Of a stretch of DNA of 64,000 nucleotides, positions 36,307 through 45,723 are shown in pieces. Source of the stretch: Marinobacterium sp. (lineage in GTDB: Bacteria > Pseudomonadota > Gammaproteobacteria > Pseudomonadales > Balneatricaceae). How positions within the stretch are numbered: the stretch's first letter is position 1; every line of letters starts with the position of its first letter. The stretch lies in the NCBI GenBank assembly GCA_025800125.1, contig JAOXSF010000038.1, positions 1 through 64,000 of the forward strand, read 5' to 3'. The translations under genes were made by a program, and so were the position numbers. The notes beneath the pieces are model-generated. The model saw only the letters and a list, made by a program, of their open reading frames with translations. It was not told where the DNA came from and did not search any database.

Positions 36307-37578
36307 TCAGGCGGCTGTTGTAGCATTGCAGCAGGCGTAGCAGTTTTTACCCTGAGCTTTGGCGGCATACATTGCCTGGTCGGAGGCTTCCAGCAGGCTG
36401 TTCAATGTGGCTGTCTTTTTGTTTTGCACGGTCACGCCAACGCTGACCGAGAGTTCGAAAGTGCCATTGTCCCATACCACCGGGGCCTGCATGCGGGTGA
36501 CAATCTGCTGAGCCAGTTCTGTCAGGGTTGCGTTGCAGGTCGGGTTGTCATAAAGCACCGCAAACTCGTCGCCACCAATACGACCGAGCAGGGCATCAGT
36601 TCCCAGCTGCTGGCGAATACGCTCGCTGACGGCTTTCAGGGCAACATCCCCCGCCCGATGGCCAAGTTTGTCATTGATGCTTTTAAAATCATCCATATCC
36701 AGAAACAGCAGGCCGATTTTATCGTTCGGGCCAGTGCGGTTGTCCAGGGTGCTTGCCAGCCGTTCGTGGAACCAGCTGTTGTTGGCCGCGCCAGTCAGCG
36801 CATCATGACGGCTCAGATGGCCCAGTTCTTTACGCAGTCTTTCTGACTGTTCCAGGGTGCGTTTCTGGTGACGTACCAGTGGCAGTACCATGATGCCGCC
36901 ACTGACCGCTGCAATCAGTGTCAGCGTCAGGCCCAGGGTCAGCATCCGTTCTGCCAGTTCGGGCTGGCGCATCATCGGAATGGTAACTTCGCGGATACCG
37001 CGAAAATCACCTGCCTGCCAGCTGCGCCCCAGTTGCCAGGCGGGATTGTTATGACACTCAAGGCAGGATGTCTCCATCACGATAGGGCGCGCCAGGGTGA
37101 GCAGATCATGGTTACCCTCCGGGTCTTCACGCATCTGGATCACTTCGCTGTCCGGGTTGTCTCGCAATGTATAAAGCAGGCTGGTCTCATTCGCACTGAG
37201 CTGGCGTTGTTGCTGGTTGGGAAATGGATGCTCACTATAGAGATTGATTGAAAGCCCTGGCACATCTTCGCGCAGCTGACGGCTGAAAGCGTTACTGAAG
37301 GTGATTGGGTAAGGCAGCAAGTTATTGGTCTGTTCAAACTCGGTAGACAGCTGTACACCGCCTTTAACCGCACGGGGGGCGATCTGCTCGGCGTAGAAAT
37401 GGTGTAATGAATCCAGAGTGTCAGCGTAGACGGTGGCAACGTCGCGGGTCAGGTTGCTGTAGAACCAGTGCTGGTAGGCTGTAGCACCAAGCATGAACAG
37501 GCCGGAAACTGTCAGAATATAAAGAACCACAATGCTGACGATATGCCTGACAAGCAGGGACTTAATATACTGATACAT
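36307..37578 (-). CDS. Diguanylate cyclase with DUF3365-type haem-binding sensor
   Basis: The 423-residue protein has an N-terminal membrane helix and a periplasmic DUF3365 (Tll0287-like) domain of about 170 residues. That domain contains CLECHN, a CxxCH motif suited to covalent haem c. A second membrane helix (LTLIAAVSGGIMVLPLV) and a GGDEF domain with an intact GRIGGDEFAV active site follow. It should make cyclic di-GMP in response to a redox, gas or light signal sensed at the haem. The ATG at 37578 is preferred; one at 37590 is equally possible. Confidence 0.88.
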   Translation of the reverse strand: MYQYIKSLLVRHIVSIVVLYILTVSGLFMLGATAYQHWFYSNLTRDVATVYADTLDSLHHFYAEQIAPRAVKGGVQLSTEFEQTNNLLPYPITFSNAFSRQLREDVPGLSINLYSEHPFPNQQQRQLSANETSLLYTLRDNPDSEVIQMREDPEGNHDLLTLARPIVMETSCLECHNNPAWQLGRSWQAGDFRGIREVTIPMMRQPELAERMLTLGLTLTLIAAVSGGIMVLPLVRHQKRTLEQSERLRKELGHLSRHDALTGAANNSWFHERLASTLDNRTGPNDKIGLLFLDMDDFKSINDKLGHRAGDVALKAVSERIRQQLGTDALLGRIGGDEFAVLYDNPTCNATLTELAQQIVTRMQAPVVWDNGTFELSVSVGVTVQNKKTATLNSLLEASDQAMYAAKAQGKNCYACCNATTAA

Positions 37579-37815
37579 AGTGCAAACCATTTGCCGATGC
37601 CCGAAAACGCAGCGACGGTACTGAGTGCGTTTGAAACTCGGCTGCTACAATGCGGAAAGCTGAACCGCTTTGTTCAGGCTCATAGCAGACTTACGGGTGA
37701 CAGACGCTGAAACAGTTTACTCAGGGCCGTTGGCTTCGAGTTCAAAGAGATGAACAGAATGGCCTGTTATCCTGACGCTGTTATCGGGCTTTGTCCATGA
37801 AGTGTGAGCAGGTAT

Positions 37816-38559
37816 TCAGCTAAACAGTGATCTACCACCATCTACGCTGATAATTTGCCCGCTGATATAGGGTGACTGTGCCAGAAACAGCACGGTACGG
37901 GCAATATCTTCTGCTGTACCGGTGCGGCCCAGCGGCACTTTTTCCAGCAGCGTGGCTTTCTCCGTTTCGCTCAGTGCAGCGTCGGCTTCCGGCCACAGAA
38001 TGGCACCCGGTGACACGCCGTTCACACGTATCTGGGGTGCCAGTTCCTTGGCAAGACTCATGGTCATCATCTGCAGGCCAGCCTTGGCGATAGAATAGAT
38101 CGGGTAGCCTTTCAGGCCTCGCTGCGCATGAATATCCACCAGATTGATAATCGCACCCTGTTGCTGACGCAGGCTGTCGGCCAGACCTGCACTGAGAAAG
38201 TAGGCTGCGCGCAGGTTGCTGTTAACCAGCTGATCCCATTGTTGCTGGGTACTTTGCTGTACCGGGGTTGGGTAAAAACTGGAAGCGTTATTTACCAGCA
38301 GATCAAGCTGCCCGAAGGTGCTCAGGGCCTGGTCGGTCAGTGTGGGTAGCTGGTTCATATCGTCGAGATCAGCTTGCAGTACTGTCGCACTGTCCGGTCG
38401 CAGCTGATTCAGCTCCGCGGCCAGTAATCGGGCGGGTTCACCCGAACTGCGGTAATGAATAAGTACCCGGTAACCGGCCTGATGCAGGCTACGGCTGATG
38501 GTTGCGCCGATACGCTGGGCGGCACCGGTAATCAGGGCGACAGGTTGATGTTGGCTCAT
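37816..38559 (-). CDS. Pteridine reductase (FolM/PTR1-type SDR)
   Basis: The 247-residue short-chain dehydrogenase has an NADPH motif (TGAAQRIG) with the Arg typical of pteridine reductases, and NNASSFYPTP. It also has NLVDIHAQRGLKGYPIYSIAKAGL with the catalytic Tyr-x3-Lys, and VNGVSPGAILWPE. It reduces dihydropterins or dihydrofolate. It is the last gene of an apaH-glpE-cca direction group, 54 bases after cca. Confidence 0.9.
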   Translation of the reverse strand: MSQHQPVALITGAAQRIGATISRSLHQAGYRVLIHYRSSGEPARLLAAELNQLRPDSATVLQADLDDMNQLPTLTDQALSTFGQLDLLVNNASSFYPTPVQQSTQQQWDQLVNSNLRAAYFLSAGLADSLRQQQGAIINLVDIHAQRGLKGYPIYSIAKAGLQMMTMSLAKELAPQIRVNGVSPGAILWPEADAALSETEKATLLEKVPLGRTGTAEDIARTVLFLAQSPYISGQIISVDGGRSLFS

Positions 38560-38613
38560 AGAGGCTCCTCTGGTCCATCAATGGAGGACGTTTAACAGAT
38601 GGAAGTCGGGGGA

Positions 38614-39909
38614 TTAAATGTGGCTACAGATACGTAGCTGTCGAGCTTTCAGCTCATCACCCAGGGCCTTTCCTTTAAACCCTTCAGCCATCAGTGCCTG
38701 TGGATTGAGCTGATTGATCTGTGCCAGCAGTACGGGCAGCTGTCGGGCGGCCTGGTCAATACCATCACCATGCAAAGCACGGCAGCAATGTAGCAGCGCG
38801 TCCAGCCGTTGTGGGCGCCGTAGCAGATCCAGCCCCTGAATCAGCGCCAGTCGGTTCTGGCCATCCTGCTGCTGGAAGCTGGCCAGTGTCTGGTGCCACT
38901 GACGGCAGTGCAGCGCCAGCTCGCAGTAGTGTTTAGGGCTGCGCAGTTGCTGGCAGGTTTGCTTGATCTGTGCCTGCGCTACAGACATTTCCTGGGTGTC
39001 GGTCGCCTGGCAGAGCAGCAGGGCAAAACGTATACGCGCCAGTTCTTCGCCTGTAACCTGTTCTTTATCTGTAACCCGATCTTCACTTTTAACCGGTTCT
39101 TCTGTCTGGGCCAGCTTGTCACCGTTGGCCTGCTTGTTGCGTTTGGCTTGTTTGTTGCATTTGGTTTGTTTGTCGCTGTTGGCTAGCGCGTTGCCCTCAG
39201 GTGATGCTTCATTACTGGATAACCGTTGTAGCTGATTGCTGAGCCGGGCAGAGAAAACGCCATCGTTGAACAGTGGTGTCAGTACGGGTAGCAGTTGCGG
39301 TAAAGCGTGGCAGTCAGACATCACCTGCAAATAAACATGTGGAGAGGGTTCTGCCAGCGCCCGTTCAGTCTCTTTCCAGACCCGCTCGGCGGTGAGGTGT
39401 TGCAGTTCGTCTGTGGCGGCGATCTGCTGCATCAGCGTCAGGGTTTCTTCCGCTACCCTGAAACCGAGGTGGGCATAGCGGGCAGCAAAACGGGCTACCC
39501 GCAGTACCCGTAGAGGGTCTTCAGCAAAAGCGGGGGACACATGCCGCAACAGTTTATTCTGTAGATCTTGCTGCCCCTGGTAAGGGTCGATTACCTCGCC
39601 CTGCGCACTGCGAGCCATAGCGTTGATGGTCAGGTCTCGCCGGATCAGGTCGTCTTCCAGGCTGACATCCGGGCTGGCATGCCAGGTAAAACCGCCATAA
39701 CCTTTGCCCGACTTACGTTCGGTACGGGCCAGTGCATATTCTTCGCCGGTCTCCGGGTGAATGAATACTGGAAAATCACTGCCAACGGGCTTGAAACCCT
39801 GCGCTTCCATCTGTTGCGGGGTTGCCCCCACCACTACCCAGTCGTGGTCATACACCGGGTAGCCAAGCAGGGCATCGCGTACAGCGCCGCCCACCAGGTA
39901 GATCTGCAT
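38614..39909 (-). CDS. cca: CCA-adding tRNA nucleotidyltransferase with a repetitive insertion
   Basis: The enzyme adds or repairs the 3' CCA of tRNA. The class II head is intact: [30 protein letters not shown], and the nucleotide-binding [16 protein letters not shown]. It has 431 residues. At about 237-284 lies a charged stretch of eight hexapeptide units ([24 protein letters not shown] and others) encoded by an 18-bp tandem repeat. The HDxGK phosphohydrolase motif of E. coli Cca is not seen in the C-terminal part. The gene starts 3 bases after the glpE stop codon. Confidence 0.93.
   Translation of the reverse strand: MQIYLVGGAVRDALLGYPVYDHDWVVVGATPQQMEAQGFKPVGSDFPVFIHPETGEEYALARTERKSGKGYGGFTWHASPDVSLEDDLIRRDLTINAMARSAQGEVIDPYQGQQDLQNKLLRHVSPAFAEDPLRVLRVARFAARYAHLGFRVAEETLTLMQQIAATDELQHLTAERVWKETERALAEPSPHVYLQVMSDCHALPQLLPVLTPLFNDGVFSARLSNQLQRLSSNEASPEGNALANSDKQTKCNKQAKRNKQANGDKLAQTEEPVKSEDRVTDKEQVTGEELARIRFALLLCQATDTQEMSVAQAQIKQTCQQLRSPKHYCELALHCRQWHQTLASFQQQDGQNRLALIQGLDLLRRPQRLDALLHCCRALHGDGIDQAARQLPVLLAQINQLNPQALMAEGFKGKALGDELKARQLRICSHI
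39055..39198. repeat. 18-bp coding tandem repeat (eight diverged units) inside cca
   Basis: Consecutive 18-base units run from 39055 to 39198 in frame, the best matching being GGCCTGCTTGTTGCGTTT and GGCTTGTTTGTTGCATTT. They encode the Lys/Gln/Glu-rich hexapeptides of the CCA enzyme insertion. Confidence 0.85.
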
Positions 39910-39912
39910 AAT

Positions 39913-40236
39913 TCAGTTTGCCTCACGGCGGTCAGGCCAGGTCATGTGCCAGAGTTCAAAGCCACCGTCCAGACTGTAAACGGTATCAAAGCCCTGGCCT
40001 GCCAGATAGACCGCTGCCGACTGGCTGCTGATGCCGTGGTAGCAGCAGACAATCAGTGGGGTATCAAGGTCAGCGTTCTGCACAAAATCGTGCAGGTTTT
40101 CGTTGTTCAGGTTGAAGGACGCAGGGATATGGCCCTGTGCGAAACTGTGACTGTCGCGGATGTCCACCACAACAGCGTTCTTGTTATCAATCAATTCGGC
40201 TGCCTGAGCAGCATTGATGCAACGGTAGGTGTCCAT
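39913..40236 (-). CDS. glpE: Thiosulfate sulfurtransferase GlpE
   Basis: This single-domain rhodanese of 107 residues has the active-site loop CCYHGISSQS, as in E. coli GlpE, and the GHIPASFNL segment. It transfers sulfane sulfur from thiosulfate to cyanide or thiols such as thioredoxin. It lies 22 bases after apaH and 3 bases before cca. Confidence 0.93.
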   Translation of the reverse strand: MDTYRCINAAQAAELIDNKNAVVVDIRDSHSFAQGHIPASFNLNNENLHDFVQNADLDTPLIVCCYHGISSQSAAVYLAGQGFDTVYSLDGGFELWHMTWPDRREAN

Positions 40237-40258
40237 AGATGACCTCGTTCAGACGGCG

Positions 40259-41113
40259 TCAGGCACTGGCACCGGCAATCAGCTGGTGGGGGCCATCCGG
40301 TTGCGGGCTGCCATTGCAGTGACAATGAAACAGTTGCTGATCTTCCAGTCGCATGGCCGTCAGCGCATTGCCCCATACACAACCGGTATCCAGTGCAAAT
40401 ACATTAATCGTTTCAGTACGGCCTTCCAGTGCCGCCCAGTGACCAAACAGCACCTGGACGTGGGTGTCTTTACGGGGCTGGCGGAACCAGGGCAGATAAC
40501 CGTTAGGCTGGGATTCCAGGCCACCTTTGGCTTTGAAATCCAGTTGCCCGTTTGTATCACAGAAACGCATACGCGTCAGGTAATTGGTGATGGTGCGCAG
40601 GCGGTCCCAGCCCATCAGGTGTTTATCCCATAGTGTTGGCTGGTTGCCATACATATTGTCGAAATAGCCCTGCGCCAGGTGGCTGCTGATCATCATTTCA
40701 ACTTCGCTGGCATACTTCACCGCCTGCTGTGCGCTCCAGACTGGCGGTAGCCCGGCATGGCTCATAAACCAGTTGTTGGCTTCGTCGTACACAGCCAGTT
40801 TCTGGTTGCGCAGCCAGTCCATCAGTTCGGCTACATCCGGCGCGTCCAGCAACTCATTCAGGGTATCGCTACGTTTGCGCTCGACTGAGCCGTAGTACAC
40901 CGCCAGCAGGTGCAGATCATGGTTGCCCAGTACGATGACGGTCTGTTCGCCCAGGGATTTCAGAAAGCGTAGAGTTTCCAGTGATCTGGGGCCGCGATTG
41001 ACCAGATCTCCAGCCACCCAGAGGGTGTCCTGTTCGTTGAACTGGATAATCTCCAGCAGCTGTCTCAGTTCGTCGTAACAGCCCTGAATATCGCCGACTG
41101 CATAGGTTGCCAT
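40259..41113 (-). CDS. apaH: Symmetrical bis(5'-nucleosyl)-tetraphosphatase ApaH
   Basis: The 284-residue metallophosphatase starts MATYAVGDIQGCYDEL and has GDLVNRGP and GNHDLHLLA, the three metal-binding motifs of the family, with later MSHAG. It splits Ap4A into two ADP and also removes Np4 caps from mRNA. It heads the apaH-glpE-cca-pteridine reductase group. Confidence 0.95.
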   Translation of the reverse strand: MATYAVGDIQGCYDELRQLLEIIQFNEQDTLWVAGDLVNRGPRSLETLRFLKSLGEQTVIVLGNHDLHLLAVYYGSVERKRSDTLNELLDAPDVAELMDWLRNQKLAVYDEANNWFMSHAGLPPVWSAQQAVKYASEVEMMISSHLAQGYFDNMYGNQPTLWDKHLMGWDRLRTITNYLTRMRFCDTNGQLDFKAKGGLESQPNGYLPWFRQPRKDTHVQVLFGHWAALEGRTETINVFALDTGCVWGNALTAMRLEDQQLFHCHCNGSPQPDGPHQLIAGASA

Positions 41114-41739
41114 TCAATGTCCTCGATGCCTGCTTTTCTGATGCTCGTGATACCGCCTGGTAAATTGCGTGACGTGGTACAGAGTTTTACGCGGTCTATC
41201 GCGTCTTTTAATGAAGCCTGCCGTACTGTTTAAGTCAGTGCTATTTAAGTCAGTGCTATCTTAAGCCAGCGCTTCGAAACCAGCACCTCAAAACGCAAGT
41301 CGCACTGCAAAAAACGAAAGACGCACTGCAAAACTGCCTACCCGGCTGCGAGCGTCGCACATGTTACCAGAATGTTATGACGGGTTCGGGACGAAAATAC
41401 GACGCAAAGGTCGGCTGGACAATGCCTCCGGTTGTTGCTCTGGCTAAAGAATGAAATACATATCTGACACTAACTTGTTGATATAGAAGCGATCTTTTGT
41501 GTCGCGTTGCTGCATTAGAAAAACTGATGACGGTGCCATCAAATTCTGATTCTTGACTGTTTCAGATGTAATCTCACTGAAATATCCCCTTCCTAATATG
41601 CCTGCCTGTCGACGCCGGTTACCGACAAAGGTCGGATAATCAGACCTGGGTGGCTAAAAAACAACCTGTCCCCCACTTGAGGTTATCCCCTCACGTAATC
41701 GGCGCTCATTCTGTCGCTATTAGCAGAGCTTATACCGTT
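41114..41739. other. Long intergenic region with tandem repeats before the phosphohydrolase-importer operon
   Basis: About 620 bases between divergent genes. It contains a 15-bp tandem repeat (TTTAAGTCAGTGCTA at 41229-41243 and 41244-41258 plus a diverged third copy). Around 41294-41335 there is a looser repeat built on GCACTGCAAAA. A small hairpin (CCGAC / GTCGG) lies near 41623-41636. The operon promoter should lie in the AT-rich part around 41440-41600. No gene is supported unless the next gene starts at the GTG at 41650. Confidence 0.6.
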
Positions 41740-42975
41740 ATGGGCAAACTGATTCTCATTATGGTGGACGGCATCAGCGCCGATCACTTTGAACGTATCC
41801 GTCACCAGCTGCCGAATCTGGACCGTCTGGCCCGTGAAGGCACTCAGGTACTGGAATTGACGCCCGAGGTTTGCGGTACTTCCCTGCCGGGACGCACCTC
41901 AATGATCGTTGGTGAAGGGCCTGACCAGCATGGCATCTATGGCAATGTCATCTGGGATGGTGAGCAGTTCCGTTATGGCAACCCGTACGATGTACGTGTG
42001 CCAACACTGGCACACTACGCCCGTGCCGCTGGCCGTGATGTTGCTGCGCTGGGCTATGGCATGGTCAGGCCGGAAGAATGTGATCTCTATATGCCGCCCT
42101 GGTGGGTCAGTGAGATGCTGATGCGTGCCCGTGATGAACAGCCCTGGCCTGCGGATGAGCAATGGTTGCAGGCGGGGCGTATTCACGATTGTGAAGGGCG
42201 TCTGGCAGCGCTGGGCGAACAACAACTGAATATTGCTGACCCTAACGCCGAGCCGGAATTCAAATTACAGCTGGGTATGCTGGCAGATCAGCAACTGCTG
42301 GATGTTGCTGCCGGGCTGGCAGCTTCTGATAAGGCACCAGACCTGATGATGCTGGAAATCTGCATCCCGGATTATTTCCTGCACAAATACGGCGCCGGAC
42401 ATGCGCTGGCTGAGTGGTCTTTGCGCACTGCTGATGCCCAGATTGGTACGCTGATTGAGCGCCTGCGCCAGGCCGGTCAGCTGGCGCAGTACAACTTCGC
42501 CATTATGTCTGACCATGGCCACGCAGCGATGCCTGATGCGCTCTATTGTGATCAGATTCTGCCGCAGGGCGTGAAGTGGTCCAGCGAAGGCGGCATGTTG
42601 CTGGTCGCACCGGATCATGCCCAGCAGGCGGATCAAGTCCGTGCTGCATTGAGTGAGTATGCGGTTGAACTGTGGAATAACAGCCACCTTCCGCCAGACC
42701 AGCGTGACGTGTTGCTGACCTTTGCTGTGGCAGAAAACTCTGGCATCTCGTTTGAAAACACGCTGGCAGGTCAGCAGGGCCCGACCGGGCCATCAAAGTA
42801 CAAGTCCAACCACGGTATGCGGCCTGGTTGTCGTGATGATTATCGCTTCTGTCTGTTTGCCGGGCCCGATGTACCGCGTTCGACGGTACTGTTCGCCCAG
42901 GCCAATCAGGTTGCTCCGACGATGGCCCGCATTCTGGGTATCAATACCCCCTGGCAGGCAGCACCGCTGCTCTGA
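41740..42975 (+). CDS. Alkaline phosphatase superfamily phosphodiesterase/pyrophosphatase-like hydrolase
   Basis: The 411-residue protein has the metal-binding residues of the NPP-type branch: Asp in LIMVDGIS, a Thr/Ser nucleophile region GTSLPGRTSM followed by DQHGIYGN, Asp/His in PDYFLHKYG, SDHGHA, and His in SNHGMRPG. No signal peptide is seen, so it should act in the cytosol, unlike most NPPs. It heads a run with a peptide-type ABC importer and a HAD phosphatase, so it may hydrolyse an imported phosphoester or phosphonate. The start is uncertain (GTG at 41650 adds 30 residues); no strong ribosome-binding site precedes either. Confidence 0.78.
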   Translation: MGKLILIMVDGISADHFERIRHQLPNLDRLAREGTQVLELTPEVCGTSLPGRTSMIVGEGPDQHGIYGNVIWDGEQFRYGNPYDVRVPTLAHYARAAGRDVAALGYGMVRPEECDLYMPPWWVSEMLMRARDEQPWPADEQWLQAGRIHDCEGRLAALGEQQLNIADPNAEPEFKLQLGMLADQQLLDVAAGLAASDKAPDLMMLEICIPDYFLHKYGAGHALAEWSLRTADAQIGTLIERLRQAGQLAQYNFAIMSDHGHAAMPDALYCDQILPQGVKWSSEGGMLLVAPDHAQQADQVRAALSEYAVELWNNSHLPPDQRDVLLTFAVAENSGISFENTLAGQQGPTGPSKYKSNHGMRPGCRDDYRFCLFAGPDVPRSTVLFAQANQVAPTMARILGINTPWQAAPLL

Positions 42976-43029
42976 GCCTGAACAGATTTACGCCTTCAAG
43001 AAGAATTCAACTTACCAGGAGCCACTCCG

Positions 43030-44514
43030 ATGAAACGTCTGCTGTCTTCCGTTCTTGTCTCTGCCGCCCTGCTGGGTGGTGCTGAAACCGCACTGGCCGG
43101 TGAAACCTTCCGTCTGGCCCATGATGTTGGCTATGCCGGTGCCGAGTCGTTGGACCCGATCTCGCCAAGCCGTTTCTTCTATGCCAACCAGTTTCTTTAC
43201 AGCCGCCTGGTACGTCAGGATCAGAATGGCATGCCCAGCCCAGAGCTGGCCACCAACTGGCAAGCTTCAGCCGATGCCCAGCAGTGGACTTTTGAACTGC
43301 GTAAAGGGGTGAAGTTTCACGATGGTTCTGACCTGACCGCTGAAGATGTCAAATATACGCTGGAGCGTATCAAAGACCCGAAAATCGACTCGCCGGTTGC
43401 AGCGGTACTGGGGGTGATTGAGTCGGTAACGGTGGTGAATAGCCACAAACTGGTGATTAATCTGTCAGCGCCTCACGCTGACTTGCCACTGCTGTTGATG
43501 GATTACCGTGTTCGCATGATTCCAGAAGGCAGTGGTGATGATATTGCCCGTACCGGTGTCGGTTCTGGCCCGTTCAAACTGGTGGAACTGGACCCGGAAG
43601 GTGTCACTGTACTGGAAGCCTTTGATGGCTACTGGGAAGGCAAACCGGCTTCTGAGCAGGTTGAAATTATCGGTATTGCCGATGCCCAGGCCCGTGTGCA
43701 GGCGCTGCTGGCCGGTCAGCTGGACTTTGAAGACAGTGTGATCTCACAGCAGATGGCACTGTTTGCCGATGCCAGTCAATTCAAAACCCAGAGCATCGCT
43801 ACCGGTGAATGGCGGGCGCTGGTATTCCGTACCGATACTGCCCCGTTCGATGATGTTCGTGTCCGCCAGGCACTGCGCCAAGTGGTTGATCGTCAGGAGA
43901 TGATGACGCTGGTATCAGGCCCGCAAGGCGGCACCCAGGCCTGTGATACACCGGTCTGGTCAGGGGATCAGTACCGTGCTGAGATCAACTGCCCACAGGA
44001 TATTGCCAGCGCCAAAAAACTGCTTGCAGACGCCGGTTACAAGAACGGTCTGGAGATCAGCATCTACGCGGCGGATAACGAGCCGGAATGGATTCGCATG
44101 ATTGAGGTATACCAGCAGCAGGCGGCTAAAGCTGGCATCAAGGTTAACCTGGAGATTGCCGCATCAGACGGGTACTGGAGCGATGTCTGGATGAAAGAGG
44201 GGGCGGTAGCAACGCGCTGGTCGCAGCGTCCAGCCGATCAGGTGCTGAATGAAGCGTTCCGCTCGACCGCTGCCTGGAATGAAACCTTCTTCAAAAATAC
44301 AGCCTTTGACAGCCTGCTGGATCAGGCCCGTGGTGAGCTGGATTTTGGCAAACGTAAAGCACTGTACGGCAAATTGCAGAACATGTTGTGGCACGAGGGC
44401 GGTGCGATGATCCCTTATCACCTGAACCAGAATCGCGTCATGCGTACCAATGTCACCGGTATCGACCCGGTGGAAAACTTCTCTATTCGCTGGCACAAGG
44501 TGGCGGCGAACTGA
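43030..44514 (+). CDS. ABC importer solute-binding protein, family 5 (oligopeptide type)
   Basis: The 494-residue protein has a signal peptide (MKRLLSSVLVSAALLGG, cleavage after ALA). It also has family 5 signatures: LATNWQASADAQQWTFELRK, GVKFHDGSDLTAEDVKYTLE, TGVGSGPFKL. It captures a peptide-like or other cationic ligand in the periplasm. It starts 54 bases after the hydrolase. The double hairpin with T run behind it likely lowers expression of the permease genes relative to this one, as is common for binding proteins. Confidence 0.92.
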   Translation: MKRLLSSVLVSAALLGGAETALAGETFRLAHDVGYAGAESLDPISPSRFFYANQFLYSRLVRQDQNGMPSPELATNWQASADAQQWTFELRKGVKFHDGSDLTAEDVKYTLERIKDPKIDSPVAAVLGVIESVTVVNSHKLVINLSAPHADLPLLLMDYRVRMIPEGSGDDIARTGVGSGPFKLVELDPEGVTVLEAFDGYWEGKPASEQVEIIGIADAQARVQALLAGQLDFEDSVISQQMALFADASQFKTQSIATGEWRALVFRTDTAPFDDVRVRQALRQVVDRQEMMTLVSGPQGGTQACDTPVWSGDQYRAEINCPQDIASAKKLLADAGYKNGLEISIYAADNEPEWIRMIEVYQQQAAKAGIKVNLEIAASDGYWSDVWMKEGAVATRWSQRPADQVLNEAFRSTAAWNETFFKNTAFDSLLDQARGELDFGKRKALYGKLQNMLWHEGGAMIPYHLNQNRVMRTNVTGIDPVENFSIRWHKVAAN

Positions 44515-44529
44515 GCTGATCTGAGAGAG

Positions 44530-44602
44530 CACGCCTCCCTGCCGGAGTGAGGAGGCGTTTCTGCCCCGCCTGTCAATCTGAGAGCGCAGGCGGGGCTTTT
44601 TT
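44530..44602 (+). terminator. Two consecutive hairpins, the second a rho-independent terminator
   Basis: ACGCCTCC / GGAGGCGT is followed by GCCCCGCCTG / CAGGCGGGGC and six T. Placed between the binding-protein and permease genes, it is a terminator or partial terminator. Confidence 0.85.
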
Positions 44603-44631
44603 CCATGCTCAGGCACCGTAATTTTCAATAC

Positions 44632-44670
44632 ACGATTTCAGGCGCAACGATTTCAGGCGCAACGATTTTA
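44632..44670. repeat. 15-bp exact tandem duplication before the permease genes
   Basis: ACGATTTCAGGCGCA occurs at 44632-44646 and 44647-44661, followed by ACGATTTTA. Confidence 0.88.
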
Positions 44671-44765
44671 GAGATGCGACTTCAAGTGCGCTTCCCAATG
44701 CAATCTCCGGCGCTGTTACAACGGCTATTGAACTGCTATCTGAACCGCATAATCCGGGTTTTACC

Positions 44766-45719
44766 ATGTTGAAACTTATTCTTAACCGGCTGGTGCTGGC
44801 CGTGCTGACGCTGGTGGCGGTTTGCACCCTGGTGTTCAGCGTCACCGAAGCGCTGCCGGGCGATGTCTGTACCGCATTTCTGGGCCGCAATGCCCAGGGT
44901 GTCCGGCTGGAAAACTGCCGTGCTGACCGTGAACTGCATAAACCGGCTATTGAGCGCTTTGCCGACTGGGGCTATGGCGTGGTCAGCCAGGGTGATCTGG
45001 GTCGCTCGCTCAAGCGCAATAAATCAATTAACAAACTGGTGGGTAACCGCATGCGCAACACGCTGGTGCTGGCCACCACTGCGGCGCTGATTGGCATTCC
45101 GCTGGCAATTTTTCTTGGTGTGCTGGCGGCACTGCGGCGGGATAAAGCCACCGATGTGGGGATCTCGACCGGTTCCATTTTCGCCATGACTCTGCCGGAA
45201 TTTGTCAGCGCTACCTTGCTGATCTACATCTTTGCCATCCAGCTGAAGTGGTTCCCGGCGGTCACCACTGTGCGTCATAACGCGCCACTGGAAGATCTGC
45301 TTCCCAATATTGTGCTGCCGGTTGCCGTGCTGGCGCTGGTGATGACGGCACATATTCTACGCATGGTGCGCTCGTCGATGATTGATGTGATGGCTTCAGA
45401 CTTTGTGCAGATGGCACGGCTGAAAGGTGTACCGTACTGGCAGATTGTGTTTCGCCATGCGCTGCCCAGTGCCATGCTGCCAGCGGTCAATATTATTGCC
45501 CTGACCATCGCCTGGTTGCTGGGTGGGGTGGTGATTATTGAACAGGTGTTTAACTACCCTGGTATCGGCACCCTGATGATCAGCGCCATTTATGACCGCG
45601 ACCTGCCACTGGTACAGGCGATAGCTCTGGTACTGGCGGCGATCTATGTCGGTGTAAATCTGCTGGCTGACCTGACCAGCCTGGCTCTGAACCCGCGTCT
45701 GCGTACAGCACGAGGATAA
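44766..45719 (+). CDS. ABC importer permease, DppB type
   Basis: The 317-residue protein has six membrane segments, the DppB/OppB N-terminal domain (LPGDVCTAFLG) and the EAA loop (ARLKGVPYWQIVFRHALPSAMLP). It forms the translocation pore with the DppC-type partner, whose gene starts 4 bases after this stop codon. The gene is preceded by a terminator and a tandem repeat. Confidence 0.93.
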   Translation: MLKLILNRLVLAVLTLVAVCTLVFSVTEALPGDVCTAFLGRNAQGVRLENCRADRELHKPAIERFADWGYGVVSQGDLGRSLKRNKSINKLVGNRMRNTLVLATTAALIGIPLAIFLGVLAALRRDKATDVGISTGSIFAMTLPEFVSATLLIYIFAIQLKWFPAVTTVRHNAPLEDLLPNIVLPVAVLALVMTAHILRMVRSSMIDVMASDFVQMARLKGVPYWQIVFRHALPSAMLPAVNIIALTIAWLLGGVVIIEQVFNYPGIGTLMISAIYDRDLPLVQAIALVLAAIYVGVNLLADLTSLALNPRLRTARG

Positions 45720-45723
45720 CAGC

